Of a stretch of 64,000 bases of DNA, positions 46,674-56,169 are shown one piece after another. How positions within the stretch are numbered: the stretch's first letter is position 1; each line of letters starts with the position of its first letter. Location of the stretch: assembly GCF_030687295.1 (NCBI RefSeq), contig NZ_CP117425.1, positions 4,220,001 to 4,284,000 on the forward strand, given 5' to 3'. The notes under the pieces were generated by a model, which was not told the origin of the DNA, did no database searches, and saw nothing but the letters and a program-made list of their open reading frames with translations. Origin of the DNA: Pseudomonas beijingensis. GTDB lineage: Bacteria; Pseudomonadota; Gammaproteobacteria; Pseudomonadales; Pseudomonadaceae. The translations under genes and the position numbers were made by a program.

Positions 46674-48383
46674 ATGCCCAAGAAGCTGCGCAGCAATTTC
46701 CCCTACGGCTCCTATTTATGGGCTGTGCGCGCCGCCCAGTGGCAAGCCTTGGGCATTGACGAAAGCGAGTTGGAGAAACCCAAGATCGCCATCGTGAACT
46801 CATCGTCCAACCTGGCGATCTGCTTCAGTCACCTGGATGGCATCGCAGAGGTCCTCAAACAGTCGATACGCGATGCCGGCGCCCTGCCCTTCGAAATTCG
46901 TACCGCCGCGCCCAGCGACTTCATCACCGGCGCCGGTGCCGGCGGCGCCTATATGCTCGCCGCCCGCGACCTCATCACCAACGACATCGAAGTCGCGGTC
47001 GAAGGCGCTCAGCTCGACGGCATGATCTGCCTGGCCTCCTGCGACAAGACAGTACCGGGCCAACTGATGGCCGCCGCCCGCCTGAATATCCCGACCCTGG
47101 TGGTGGTCTGCGGATACCAGCCAAGCGGCGAGTACAACGGCAAGCATGTCGATATCGAAGACGTGTTTATCAGTTCCATGCACGTGGTGACCGGCAAGCT
47201 GCCGGTTGAAGAGCTGGCCGGTATGGCCCGCAATGCAATCAAGGGCCCGGGGGTCTGCTCGGGGATGGGCACCGCCAACTCGATGCACCTGGTGTGTGAA
47301 GCCCTGGGCATGGCCTTGCCTGGCAGCGCGCCGATTGCCGCCAACAGCCGGCAGATGTTCGATTTCGTGCGTCAAGCCGGCCAACGCATTGTGGAAATGG
47401 TCGAGGAAGACCTCAAACCACGCGATATCCTGACCCCCCATGCCTTCGCCAACGCCGTAGCGACCATTCTCGCCGCGGGCGGCTCCGTCAACACCATCAA
47501 ACATATGCAGGCGGTGGCCGCCGAAGGCGGCGTTGATGTGGACGTCTATCAACTTTTCAGGGACTTGGGAAACAAGGTGCCAGTGCTGGTCGGTGTACGG
47601 CCGGTGGGAGAACACAGCATCGAGCAAATGGAGGCCGCGGGCGGTGGGCGCGGCCTGCTCAAGCGCCTGGAGCCTCTGCTGCATGGCGACGTGCTGACGG
47701 TCACCGGAAAAACCCTCAAGCAAAACCTTCAAGGGGTGACCGTCAGCGATGACACGGTGATCCGCCCGTTGGACAACCCCTTCGCCACCCAGCCCGCCAT
47801 CGTGATGTTACGCGGCAATATCGCGCCCCAGGCAGGCATCGTCAAATACGGCATCGACCCGAACAAGATGCGCCGCTTCGAAGGCCCGGCGATCTGTTTC
47901 GAGCGCTCCGCCGATGCCATCGAAGCCTTGCAGGATGGGCGCATACAGCCTGGTCACGTGGTGGTCATGCGCGGTGCCGGTGTGCGTGGCGGCCCGGCCA
48001 TGGGCGGCGGCGCTTCAAAAGTGGTGTTCGCCATCGACGGTGCCGGGCTCGGCGACCACGTGGCCATGCTGACGGACGGCCATCTTTCAGGGTTGGTGTG
48101 CAAGGGCCTGGTGGTGGCCGAAGTTGCGCCTGAAGCGGCCGTCGGTGGCCCGTTGGCGCTGGTGGAGGACGGCGACATCATCACCATCGACCTGGACCAT
48201 AACCGCCTCGACGCCCATATCAGCGAAACCGACATGCAGGCGCGACGCGCCCGTTGGCAGCCCCCGGCACCGCAGTTCGGCGGCTGGCTGGACATCTACC
48301 GTCATAACGTGTCCTCCATGGAGCGCGGTGCGGTACTGATCAAGCCTCGCGACATCACCCACGCCGGAGACCTACCGCAATGA
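46674..48383 (+). CDS. IlvD/Edd-family dehydratase
   Basis: A 569-residue iron-sulfur dehydratase of the dihydroxyacid/sugar-acid dehydratase family. All three expected cluster cysteines can be placed, in NSSSNLAICFSHLDG, CLASCDKTVPGQLMA and GPGVCSGMGTANSM. The C-terminal MRGAGVRGGPAMG and MLTDGHLSGL are also typical. Presence of valine-pathway use is unlikely: it sits with catabolic genes, not with ilv genes, so a sugar-acid or other hydroxy-acid dehydration is more plausible. It overlaps the aconitase X gene by ATGA. The start has ggag about eight bases upstream. Confidence 0.9.
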   Translation: MPKKLRSNFPYGSYLWAVRAAQWQALGIDESELEKPKIAIVNSSSNLAICFSHLDGIAEVLKQSIRDAGALPFEIRTAAPSDFITGAGAGGAYMLAARDLITNDIEVAVEGAQLDGMICLASCDKTVPGQLMAAARLNIPTLVVVCGYQPSGEYNGKHVDIEDVFISSMHVVTGKLPVEELAGMARNAIKGPGVCSGMGTANSMHLVCEALGMALPGSAPIAANSRQMFDFVRQAGQRIVEMVEEDLKPRDILTPHAFANAVATILAAGGSVNTIKHMQAVAAEGGVDVDVYQLFRDLGNKVPVLVGVRPVGEHSIEQMEAAGGGRGLLKRLEPLLHGDVLTVTGKTLKQNLQGVTVSDDTVIRPLDNPFATQPAIVMLRGNIAPQAGIVKYGIDPNKMRRFEGPAICFERSADAIEALQDGRIQPGHVVVMRGAGVRGGPAMGGGASKVVFAIDGAGLGDHVAMLTDGHLSGLVCKGLVVAEVAPEAAVGGPLALVEDGDIITIDLDHNRLDAHISETDMQARRARWQPPAPQFGGWLDIYRHNVSSMERGAVLIKPRDITHAGDLPQ

Positions 48384-49663
48384 GGTTGCGCGACGACGAG
48401 AAAGCCATGCTCGCCGGCGATCAAGGTCCGGCGGTGCAGAAAGCCATGGATCTGCTGGTGCGTTATGGCGAGGCCCTGGATGCGCAATGCCTGGTGGACA
48501 CGCGCAATGTGGCCGGAACCATCGGTGCCACTACCCCTTTCCTGCGTCAGTACGCTGAACGTGAGGGTGGCATGGACGCGGTGTTCAGCGAGTTCAACCT
48601 CGACAGCGCCGAGGTGGTCCAGATCCCCAAGGTCAAGGTCTTCAGCAGTCACCTGCAACAGGGCATCGACCCTCGGCATGCCGAACGCCAAGGCATCTCG
48701 CCGGATGTGGTGCGCATTTATGAAACCGGCCAGGCCTACAGCAGCGGTCTGGGCGTACAACCGTTGAACACCTGCACGCCCTATCAAGTCGGCAACGTGC
48801 CGGTGAAAGGCGAGCACTGCGCCTGGATGGAATCCTCTGCGGTGATCTACATCAACTCGGTCCTCGGCGCCCGCACCAATGCCGAGGGTCGGGAAAGCAC
48901 TGGCGCGGCGATGCTGACCGGCAAGATTCCCTATTGGGGCCTGCACCTGGACGAGAACCGTCGCGGTACCCACCTGATCCAGTTGGATACAGACGTGAAC
49001 ACCACGGCTGACTGGGGACTGCTCGGCTACTGGGTCGGTGAACAGGTGCAGGATTGCATTCCAGTCATCGAGGGGGTGAGCCACCAGCCCAACCTGGCTC
49101 GCCTCAAGCACTTCGGTGCCGCGGCAGCTTCCAGCGGTGGCGTGGAGATGTATCACCTGGTCGGGGTCACGCCTGAAGCACGTACTCGCGAACAAGCGTT
49201 CGGCGCCACCCGGCCTTCAGCTACCTTGCGCTTTGGTGAAGCCGAACGGCGCTGGGCCTACGAGCAAGTCAACGTCACGGCGCGCGATGCACAAGTCGAC
49301 TTCGTCATGCTTGGCTGTCCGCATTACAGCCTCGAACAAATCTGGGAAGTCTGCCAACTGCTGGAAGGCCAGCGCCTGAGTGCGAACACCGAGCTCTGGA
49401 TATTTACCGCAGCGTCGATCAAGCAACTGGCTGACGTGGCCGGCTACACCCGCATCATTGAGCAGGCCGGTGGGCATGTGATGACCGATACCTGCTCAGC
49501 AATCGGCAAGGTGCTGCCCAAGGGCACTCGCGTGGCGGCGGTGGACTCGGCCAAACAGGCCCATTACCTGCCGGCGATCATGGGTATCCAGGCGTGGTTC
49601 GGCACCACCGGCGAATGCATCCAGGCGGCCATCGACGGCCGGTGGAAAGGAGTATTGAAATGA
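48380..49663 (+). CDS. Aconitase X catalytic subunit
   Basis: A 427-residue protein of the AcnX (formerly DUF521) family: MLAGDQGPAVQKAMDLLVRY at the N terminus, VFSSHLQQGIDPRHAE, NTCTPYQVGNVP, GCPHYSLEQIW and DTCSAIG. Cysteines in NTCTPY, GCPHYS and DTCSA are candidates for the iron-sulfur site. Known members dehydrate cis-3-hydroxy-L-proline or mevalonate 5-phosphate; the substrate here is unknown. The gene is coupled by ATGA overlaps to the upstream dehydratase and the downstream small subunit, so these three proteins probably act in one pathway. Confidence 0.9.
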   Translation: MRLRDDEKAMLAGDQGPAVQKAMDLLVRYGEALDAQCLVDTRNVAGTIGATTPFLRQYAEREGGMDAVFSEFNLDSAEVVQIPKVKVFSSHLQQGIDPRHAERQGISPDVVRIYETGQAYSSGLGVQPLNTCTPYQVGNVPVKGEHCAWMESSAVIYINSVLGARTNAEGRESTGAAMLTGKIPYWGLHLDENRRGTHLIQLDTDVNTTADWGLLGYWVGEQVQDCIPVIEGVSHQPNLARLKHFGAAAASSGGVEMYHLVGVTPEARTREQAFGATRPSATLRFGEAERRWAYEQVNVTARDAQVDFVMLGCPHYSLEQIWEVCQLLEGQRLSANTELWIFTAASIKQLADVAGYTRIIEQAGGHVMTDTCSAIGKVLPKGTRVAAVDSAKQAHYLPAIMGIQAWFGTTGECIQAAIDGRWKGVLK

Positions 49664-50136
49664 GCGCAACCTTTACGCTCCGAGGCCGCAAGGTCGTTGG
49701 CGGCTGCTTCGAAGGCGAAGCCCTGGTGACCCATGACCGCATCTCTGGCTGGGGCGGCATCGACCCGCGCAGCGGCACCGTCATTGAGACGCGCCACGAG
49801 CTCAAGGGCATCAGTTTCGCCGGCAAAGTCCTGGTGTTTCCCGGCGCCAAGGGCTCGTCCGGCTGGTCCTCGCAGTTCCATATCGCTCGTCTCGCTGGCG
49901 TGGCCCCTGGCGCCATGCTGTTCAATGAAATGACCGCAAAAATGGGCCTGGGCGCGGTGGTCGTGCACGCACCCGCCATGACCGGTTTTACCGAGGACCC
50001 GCTGGAGCGGATCCGTACCGGGGACTGGGTGCGCGTCGATGCCGACGCCGGGATCGTCGAAGTGACCCCGCGCTCATCGTGCAGTGACCCGCCCATACAG
50101 CCCAACGGTTCGCAGCGAACGCCGACGCCGTCGTAA
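49660..50136 (+). CDS. Aconitase X swivel (small) subunit
   Basis: A 158-residue protein of the former DUF126 family, the mobile swivel domain of aconitase X. It shows ISFAGKVLVFPGAKGSSGWS, the expected signature with Pro and Ser-Ser active-site residues, and VRVDADAGIVEV near the end. The last 20 residues (beyond VEVTPR) are unlike the domain and probably just a tail. ATG 49660 overlaps the large-subunit stop. The separate small subunit is the two-gene form of the enzyme. Confidence 0.9.
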   Translation: MSATFTLRGRKVVGGCFEGEALVTHDRISGWGGIDPRSGTVIETRHELKGISFAGKVLVFPGAKGSSGWSSQFHIARLAGVAPGAMLFNEMTAKMGLGAVVVHAPAMTGFTEDPLERIRTGDWVRVDADAGIVEVTPRSSCSDPPIQPNGSQRTPTPS

Positions 50137-50229
50137 CCCGAAGAAACCTGCTGAAAACAACCGTTCCCCGTGGCCACCGGTCAACGGGTTCGGGCTCGGC
50201 CGCCTTTTTTACACCTCAAAGGAAGTTTT

Positions 50230-51507
50230 ATGGCTCATGTCATTCGCACGGTACGCCGTACCAGCGCCCCCACCCCTCAGCGCCTGCAAGCTGACGTTTG
50301 CATTGCCGGCGCGGGTATTTCCGGTATTTCCGCCGCCCTGGAGGCCGCCGCGCTCGGCAAACGCGTCGTGCTGTTCGATGCCCTGCCGATGCTCGGCGGC
50401 CAAGCGGTCGGCTCGATCATCGGGACTTTTTGCGGCTTGTTCTCCAATGGTCCGAACCGCCAGTTGCTGACCCATGGCATCGCCGACGGCATCCTTCGCG
50501 ACCTGGGCGCCTCGGGCGATTTGCACCAGTCCATCGGCCCCTTGACCACCGTGGTTTACTACGACGAAGTGGCCCTCGGTCGCTGGATTGGCCAAAAGGT
50601 GCTCGACGCTGGCATCACCGTGGTGCTCGGTGCGGTGTTGCGTGAGGTGGTGCGCGAAGGCACGCGGGTCCGGGAAGTGGAGTTGGCCACCCGTTATGGC
50701 GACGTGCGCGTGGCGGCCGACGGTTTTATCGATGCCAGCGGCGATGCGGCACTGGTCTGGAACGCCGGGCTCGCCTGTCGCGAGCCGGATACGCCCATCT
50801 ATGGCACCCAGATGTTCGTCCTTGAGCATATCGATGAAGCACACCTGCCGACTCGCGCGCAGTTCACCGAACGGGTCAAGGAAAAAGCCAGGCACTACGG
50901 TATCGAGCGCGACGATGGCTTGTTCTTCCAGTTCCCCGGACGCGGCACGGCGGCGTTCAACATGACGCACATCGAAACGCCCCTGGATCCGGTTGCCGCC
51001 TCTCACGTCGCCATCGCCGGGCGCCAACAGGTGGACCAGGTGATCAATCTCCTCAAAGCGGAGTACCCCCAGGCCTACGGCAAGGCCAGGGTGCGAGCGT
51101 ATGCACTGCCAGGCATTCGCCAGACCCGCTGGATCGTCGGCCAACATCACCTGACCACCGATGAAGTGCGAGCCGCTACGATGTTTCCGGATGCAGTGGC
51201 GCGCACGTCCTGGCCGGTGGAATTGCACGGCAACAGCACCGGTTATCAGTGGGAGCCCTTTGGCGACGATCATGTCCACAGTGTGCCGCTGCGCAGCATG
51301 CTCCCCGAAGGCAGCGATAATCTGGTGGTCGCGGGCCGCTGCATCGACGCCGACGCGGCCGCGCTGTCGAGTGTGCGGGTGATGGGGCCGTGTATCGCCA
51401 TGGGCGCCGCCGCCGCCCATGCGCTGGATCTGGCTGGCCCGGACGGCCGCCTGAGTGATATACCCGCGCAGGTCTTGCGCGAACGGCTGGCCTTCAATCT
51501 GGAATAG
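50230..51507 (+). CDS. FAD-dependent oxidoreductase
   Basis: A 425-residue flavoprotein. The dinucleotide-binding motif is ADVCIAGAGISGISAALEAA (about residues 20-40) and continues GKRVVLFDALPMLGGQAVGS; near the C terminus NLVVAGRCIDADAAALSSVR is the second FAD contact. It belongs to the FAD-dependent oxidoreductase group containing many uncharacterised catabolic enzymes. I start at ATG 50230 with aaggaag upstream; the open frame extends 60 bases earlier without a good start. Between the aconitase X and transporter genes, it probably oxidises the same substrate or a product. Confidence 0.85.
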   Translation: MAHVIRTVRRTSAPTPQRLQADVCIAGAGISGISAALEAAALGKRVVLFDALPMLGGQAVGSIIGTFCGLFSNGPNRQLLTHGIADGILRDLGASGDLHQSIGPLTTVVYYDEVALGRWIGQKVLDAGITVVLGAVLREVVREGTRVREVELATRYGDVRVAADGFIDASGDAALVWNAGLACREPDTPIYGTQMFVLEHIDEAHLPTRAQFTERVKEKARHYGIERDDGLFFQFPGRGTAAFNMTHIETPLDPVAASHVAIAGRQQVDQVINLLKAEYPQAYGKARVRAYALPGIRQTRWIVGQHHLTTDEVRAATMFPDAVARTSWPVELHGNSTGYQWEPFGDDHVHSVPLRSMLPEGSDNLVVAGRCIDADAAALSSVRVMGPCIAMGAAAAHALDLAGPDGRLSDIPAQVLRERLAFNLE

Positions 51508-51588
51508 GTTTTCAAGCAGTTCGATGCGCCCGCCGTGTGCACGGGGGGCGCCACTCCAACAACAATAAAAATGCAGTGGAGAACGCAC

Positions 51589-52953
51589 ATGTCACAGCCC
51601 CGTACCTTGGATGTCGCGGCGCTTATAGAAGGCCGCAAACTGTCACGCTTCAACTACGTGGTGATTCTGGTCTCGGTATTGATCACCTTCCTCGACGGCT
51701 TCGATTTGCTGGTGCTCTCCCACACCGCCTCCTACATCGCCGATGAGGTCGGCCTGGACAAGATCCAACTGGGTGAAATCTTCTCCATCGGCCTGCTGGG
51801 CATGATGCTGGGTGGTTTTTTCTTCGGCTACCTGGGTGATCGCATTGGACGGCGTCCCACGATTCTGTTCTCTACGTGCTCGTTCGGCCTGTTGACGTTG
51901 CTGTTTGTCATGGCCGACAGCTACGCATCGCTGATGGTCCTGCGTTTTTTCAACGGCTTCGCCCTGGGCGCCATGTTGCCGTTGTGCTGGGCCTTGAACA
52001 TCGAGTTCGTCCCCAAGCGTTATCGCTCCACGGTGGTCACCATCATCATGGTCGGGTTCAGCCTCGGCAGTGCGATGGCCGGCCCGCTGACGGTGTGGCT
52101 GGCGCCGCATATCGGTTGGCAGGGCGTGTTCGTGTTCGGCGGCGTGGTCACGCTGTTCGCCTGGGTGCTGTTGTTGTTCACCTTGCCCGAATCGGTGCGT
52201 TTCCTGGCCAGCAAGCGTAAGGCACCGGAGAAAATCGCGGCGATTCTCAAGCGCATGGATCCGCATCTGGATGTGCGCCCCACTGACCAATTCGTCCTGT
52301 TGGACGAGCCGGACATCGGTCGCCAGGCATTTCGGGTCAGCCAGTTGTTCATCGGCCGCTTGAAATGGATCACGCCCATGATCTGGCTGGGCTACTCCGC
52401 CAGCTCCATGGCCATGTATTTCCTCGCCTCCTGGAGCCCGCTGGTCTATCAATACGCCGGATTCGATCGCGCGACAGCGTCGTGGGTGAGCTCGATTGCA
52501 TCGTTCAGTGGTGCGATGGCGGGCCTGGCGATGATGCGCTTCGTCGACACCCGCGGACCATACATGGTGATGATCTATCCGTTGCTGGCCTTGCCTTTCC
52601 TGCTGGTACTGGGCATCAGCGGCATGCAAGGCACCGCGTTCCTGATGCTGAGCCTGGTCGGCGGCGTGTTCGTCAAAGGTTCCCACTATGGAATCCTCAG
52701 CATTGCCGGGATTTTCTACCCCAGTGCCATTCGCGCCAATGGCGCCGGCTGGGCCACCTCCATCGCCAAGATCGGCTCGATCCTCGGCCCATTGCTGGGC
52801 GCCTATGTACTCAACAGCGGCCTGCCGGTGGTCAAGAGTTTCCTGGTCCTGGCGGTTTGCCCCGCCGTGCTGGCGGCCTGCGCCTTCGTCATCGGCCACC
52901 TGACTCGCCGCCATCGTGAGGCAGACCCGCTGCCCGCCCCGTCACAAACCTGA
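51589..52953 (+). CDS. MFS transporter, aromatic acid:H+ symporter type (copy 1)
   Basis: A 454-residue protein with 12 predicted membrane segments. FFFGYLGDRIGRRPTIL is the MFS loop motif and FLDGFDLLVLSHTASYIADE is typical of the AAHS group (PcaK, BenK, MhpT-like). Start ATG 51589 is chosen for MSQPRTLDVAALIEGRKLSR, which aligns with copy 2 from its first residues. It is highly similar along its whole length to the transporter at 54347, and an OprD porin lies between them. Likely role: inner-membrane uptake of an organic acid used by the operon. Confidence 0.9.
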   Translation: MSQPRTLDVAALIEGRKLSRFNYVVILVSVLITFLDGFDLLVLSHTASYIADEVGLDKIQLGEIFSIGLLGMMLGGFFFGYLGDRIGRRPTILFSTCSFGLLTLLFVMADSYASLMVLRFFNGFALGAMLPLCWALNIEFVPKRYRSTVVTIIMVGFSLGSAMAGPLTVWLAPHIGWQGVFVFGGVVTLFAWVLLLFTLPESVRFLASKRKAPEKIAAILKRMDPHLDVRPTDQFVLLDEPDIGRQAFRVSQLFIGRLKWITPMIWLGYSASSMAMYFLASWSPLVYQYAGFDRATASWVSSIASFSGAMAGLAMMRFVDTRGPYMVMIYPLLALPFLLVLGISGMQGTAFLMLSLVGGVFVKGSHYGILSIAGIFYPSAIRANGAGWATSIAKIGSILGPLLGAYVLNSGLPVVKSFLVLAVCPAVLAACAFVIGHLTRRHREADPLPAPSQT

Positions 52954-52996
52954 GCACCTTCCTGCTGACTTACAACGCCTGACCCAGGCAGCCCGT

Positions 52997-53018
52997 ACCG
53001 CGTCGCTATCGACGCGGT
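52997..53018. terminator. Hairpin between MFS copy 1 and the porin gene
   Basis: accgcgtcg-ctat-cgacgcggt is a perfect 9-base stem with a 4-base loop in the 114-base gap, and flanking cctgacc and ggtcagg could extend it. It could be a partial terminator or processing site lowering porin expression relative to the upstream genes. Confidence 0.45.
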
Positions 53019-53067
53019 CAGGCAAAACTCGTCCTGAATAATCCTATTGATCCTGAGAGCAATAAAA

Positions 53068-54297
53068 ATGAACAGGAACCTTATCGTCGCCACCGCCCTG
53101 ACGCTCTGTGGCCCAGTTACCTACGCCCATGCGGACTTCATCAAAGACAGCAGCGCGACACTGACGACGCGCAACTTTTACTTGAATCGCGATTTCCGCC
53201 AGAGCGACGCGCCTCAGGCCAAGGCCGAGGAATGGGCCCAAGGCTTCATCGCCGAGCTTCAGTCCGGCTACACCGATGGCACCGTTGGCTTCGGACTCGA
53301 TGCCCTGGGTGAACTGGGGATCAAGCTCGATTCCGGCGCGGGCCGCCGTGGCGGTGGGCTGTTGCCTTATGGTCCCGACAGCAATCAACCGGTGGACGAC
53401 TACAGCGAACTGGGGCTGACCGCAAAAATGCGCCTGTCCAAGACCCAGCTCAAGGTCGGAACGCTGATGCCGATTCATCCGCTGGCGTATTACAGCGATA
53501 CTCGACTGCTGCCCTCCACCTTCACCGGTGCCTACCTGACGTCCGGCGAGCTCGACCACTTGACCGTCACCGCAGCCAGGCTGACCAAAGCCAATGGCCG
53601 CGACTCATCCAGCAACGACGACATCAGCTATGCCGGCCAAAGCAGTGATCACCTGGACCTGCTCGGTGGCGATTACACCGTCAACAAGCAACTGACCCTG
53701 CGCTACCACTACGGTGAACTGCAAGACATCTACCGTCAGCAGTTCGCTGGCCTGATCCATGTACTGCCCCTGGGGGAAGGCGTGAGCCTGCGTTCCGACC
53801 TGCGCTACGTCGACAGCGACGATATCGGTGTTGGAAAAGCCGGGAAGATCGATAACCGCAACTTCAACGGCATGTTCACCCTGACCGTCGGGGCCCAGCG
53901 CTTCTCCGCCGCGTTCCAGCGCCTGTCGGGCGAGAGTGTGTTTCCAGTCATCGATACCGGCACGCCCTACGTGGCGAACCTGGTCACCTACAACTCGTTC
54001 ACCAAAGCCAACGAGAAGTCCTGGCAGTTGCGCTACGAATATGACTTCGCCGCGCTCGGCGTACCCGGCCTGACCTTCATGACCCGTTACGTGAAAGGCA
54101 GCGATATCCAGACGCGCACGGTCCGCGACGGCAGTGAGTGGGAGCGTGACACCGACCTGGCTTACGTTTTCCAAAGCGGTGCCCTGGAAGGCCTGAACGT
54201 GCGTTGGCGCAACCTCACCTTTCGCTCCGGGAATGGCCTGACCCAGCAGCTCGATGAGAACCGCCTGATCGTGGCTTACACCTGGAAGCTGTGGTGA
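53068..54297 (+). CDS. OprD-family outer-membrane porin
   Basis: A 409-residue porin. ATG 53068 gives a signal peptide, MNRNLIVATALTLCGPVTYA then HA. The mature start DFIKDSSATLTTRNFYLNRD is the OprD family's hallmark, followed by EWAQGFIAELQSGYTDGTVG and a barrel ending in LIVAYTWKLW. OprD-family channels (OpdK, BenF and similar) pass specific carboxylates; this one probably admits the substrate of the surrounding operon. The adjacent AAHS-type transporters fit an aromatic or other organic acid. Confidence 0.93.
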   Translation: MNRNLIVATALTLCGPVTYAHADFIKDSSATLTTRNFYLNRDFRQSDAPQAKAEEWAQGFIAELQSGYTDGTVGFGLDALGELGIKLDSGAGRRGGGLLPYGPDSNQPVDDYSELGLTAKMRLSKTQLKVGTLMPIHPLAYYSDTRLLPSTFTGAYLTSGELDHLTVTAARLTKANGRDSSSNDDISYAGQSSDHLDLLGGDYTVNKQLTLRYHYGELQDIYRQQFAGLIHVLPLGEGVSLRSDLRYVDSDDIGVGKAGKIDNRNFNGMFTLTVGAQRFSAAFQRLSGESVFPVIDTGTPYVANLVTYNSFTKANEKSWQLRYEYDFAALGVPGLTFMTRYVKGSDIQTRTVRDGSEWERDTDLAYVFQSGALEGLNVRWRNLTFRSGNGLTQQLDENRLIVAYTWKLW

Positions 54298-54346
54298 ACC
54301 TCGCCCACCGGAACCCGCTCGCATACGTCTTATCGGGAGAACACCC

Positions 54347-55729
54347 ATGACGTCGTCACGTGCCATTGATGTCGCCGCCCTGATCGAGGGGCGCAAACTG
54401 TCGGGCTTCAACTATCTGATCATCTGTGTGTCGGTGCTGATCACCTTCCTCGATGGTTTCGACTTGTTGATGCTGTCCCATACCGCCGCCTATATGGCCG
54501 AGGAAATAGGCCTGGACAAACTGCAACTGGGCAACATTTTTTCCATCGGATTGTTCGGCATGATGCTGGGTGGGTTCTTTTTCGGTTATCTCGGCGACCG
54601 CATCGGTCGCCGTCCGACCATCATTCTGTCCACCAGCGCCTTTGGTGTGCTGACGCTGCTGTTCACCTTTGCCGACAGCTACGCCTCGCTGCTGGTGCTG
54701 CGTTTTCTCAACGGGTTTGCCCTGGGCGCCATGCTGCCGCTGTGTTGGGCACTGAACATCGAATTCGTGCCCAAGCGCTACCGTGCCAGCGTGATCACCA
54801 TCATCATGGTCGGCTTCAGCCTGGGGGGCGCGGCGGCCGGTCCACTGACCGTATGGCTCGCGCCTCAGTACGGCTGGGCCAGCGTGTTCGTGCTGGGCGG
54901 CATCGCCACGCTGCTCTCCAGCGTCCTGTTATTCTTCACCCTGCCGGAGTCGGTGCGGTTTTTGGTGAGCAAGCAGAAGCAGCCGCAAACCGTGGTGCGC
55001 ATCCTCAAGCGCCTGGATCCCGACATCGATGTGCGCGCCGGGGACCGCTATTTTCTGGCCGATGAAATCGACATCGGTCGCCAGCCATTTCGGGTCGGAC
55101 AGCTGTTCGTCGGTAAACTGAAATGGATCACGCCCATGATCTGGATCGGCTTTGGCGCAAGCTCCATGGCCATGTACTTCCTCGCGTCATGGAGCCCTCT
55201 GGTGTATCAGTATGCGGGCTTCGACCGGGCGACCGCGTCCTGGGTGAGCTCCTTCGCGTCCTTCAGCGGCGCCATGGCCGGGCTGGTGCTGATGCGAGTG
55301 GTCGACACCCGGGGGCCCTATGCGGTGATGATCTACCCCCTGCTTTCATTACCCTTCCTGCTGGCGCTGGGCATTGGCGACCTGCAGGGTAACGCCTTCA
55401 TTGCACTGAGCATGGTCGGCGCCATTTTCGTCAAGGGCAGTCACTACGGCATCACCAGCATCGCCGGGATTTTCTACCCCAGTGCCATTCGCGGCAACGG
55501 CGCCGGATGGGCGGCCTCCATGGGCAAGTTCGGCTCGGTATGCGGGCCGCTGCTCGGTGCCCATGTGCTCAACAGCGGCATGCCTGTCGTGAAGAGCTTC
55601 GCGGTATTGGCCCTGTGTCCTGCGGTGCTTGCCGTGTGCGCCTACACCGTGGCGCGCATCGATAGACGCTCAGCCATGGAAGCCGAGCTATTGAACCCGG
55701 CGAAACCCTGGAAGAATTTCAATCAGTAA
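54347..55729 (+). CDS. MFS transporter, aromatic acid:H+ symporter type (copy 2)
   Basis: A 460-residue paralogue of the transporter at 51589, alike from MTSSRAIDVAALIEGRKLSG through FFFGYLGDRIGRRPTII to the C-terminal helices. Long stretches are nearly identical, including LVYQYAGFDRATASWVSS and SHYGI.SIAGIFYPSAIR. It starts 49 bases after the porin stop with gggag nearby. It may handle a related substrate, or be a recent duplication of the same function. The end overlaps a toxin-gene remnant on the other strand. Confidence 0.9.
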   Translation: MTSSRAIDVAALIEGRKLSGFNYLIICVSVLITFLDGFDLLMLSHTAAYMAEEIGLDKLQLGNIFSIGLFGMMLGGFFFGYLGDRIGRRPTIILSTSAFGVLTLLFTFADSYASLLVLRFLNGFALGAMLPLCWALNIEFVPKRYRASVITIIMVGFSLGGAAAGPLTVWLAPQYGWASVFVLGGIATLLSSVLLFFTLPESVRFLVSKQKQPQTVVRILKRLDPDIDVRAGDRYFLADEIDIGRQPFRVGQLFVGKLKWITPMIWIGFGASSMAMYFLASWSPLVYQYAGFDRATASWVSSFASFSGAMAGLVLMRVVDTRGPYAVMIYPLLSLPFLLALGIGDLQGNAFIALSMVGAIFVKGSHYGITSIAGIFYPSAIRGNGAGWAASMGKFGSVCGPLLGAHVLNSGMPVVKSFAVLALCPAVLAVCAYTVARIDRRSAMEAELLNPAKPWKNFNQ

Positions 55730-55809
55730 CCCGCTTCCTTCTGATGTCGGAACGCCAACAAGTACACGGTTTCTTCCGCGGGGACAAAACGGTAAAGCGG
55801 AGGCAGGTT
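55723..55809 (-). pseudogene. Remnant of a RelE/ParE-type toxin gene
   Basis: Only 28 codons remain: NLPPLYRFVPAEETVYLLAF followed by RHQKEAGY and a stop. This matches the C-terminal end of RelE/ParE-family toxins (the YRFVP...VYLLAFRHQKEAGY region). An in-frame stop lies at 55810-55812 and no toxin-like sequence or antitoxin gene is seen upstream. It is probably the relic of a toxin-antitoxin pair lost when neighbouring DNA rearranged. Confidence 0.6.
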
Positions 55810-55950
55810 TTACAGCGGCCATAGCGTGGATCCCTATGCTCCCCTCATTCATTATTTATTCGATTTCAGAATTATCCATATAGCCAACGAAACTAAGCAA
55901 ACGACCTTTCAGTCACCTATCTTGACCTCAGCATCTGCCAATCTGGCTGG

Positions 55951-56169
55951 ATGCTGGAACGTATTCAACGGATCAGGGACGCCATCCAATGGCTCCGGAC
56001 ACAGTTTGATCCAGCTGCTCATACGTCCACTTCGATTGAAAACCGCAAGACCGATAAGGAGATCACCTCTGTGGTGGATGTGCAGCAAACATTGGACTCG
56101 GTTTCCCTTCACATTCCCTTTGGCGGCGACCTTGCGTACGGCGCCACCTTATTGATAACGGCCAACTGA
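55951..56169 (+). CDS. Small hypothetical ORF
   Basis: A 72-codon frame starting MLERIQRIRDAIQWLRTQFD and ending YGATLLITAN, 30 bases before vgrG. I do not recognise it. The start has no convincing ribosome site. The surrounding 55730-56199 stretch is less GC-rich than its neighbours and otherwise holds only the toxin remnant. It could be the tail of a decayed gene rather than a functional protein. Confidence 0.3.
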   Translation: MLERIQRIRDAIQWLRTQFDPAAHTSTSIENRKTDKEITSVVDVQQTLDSVSLHIPFGGDLAYGATLLITAN

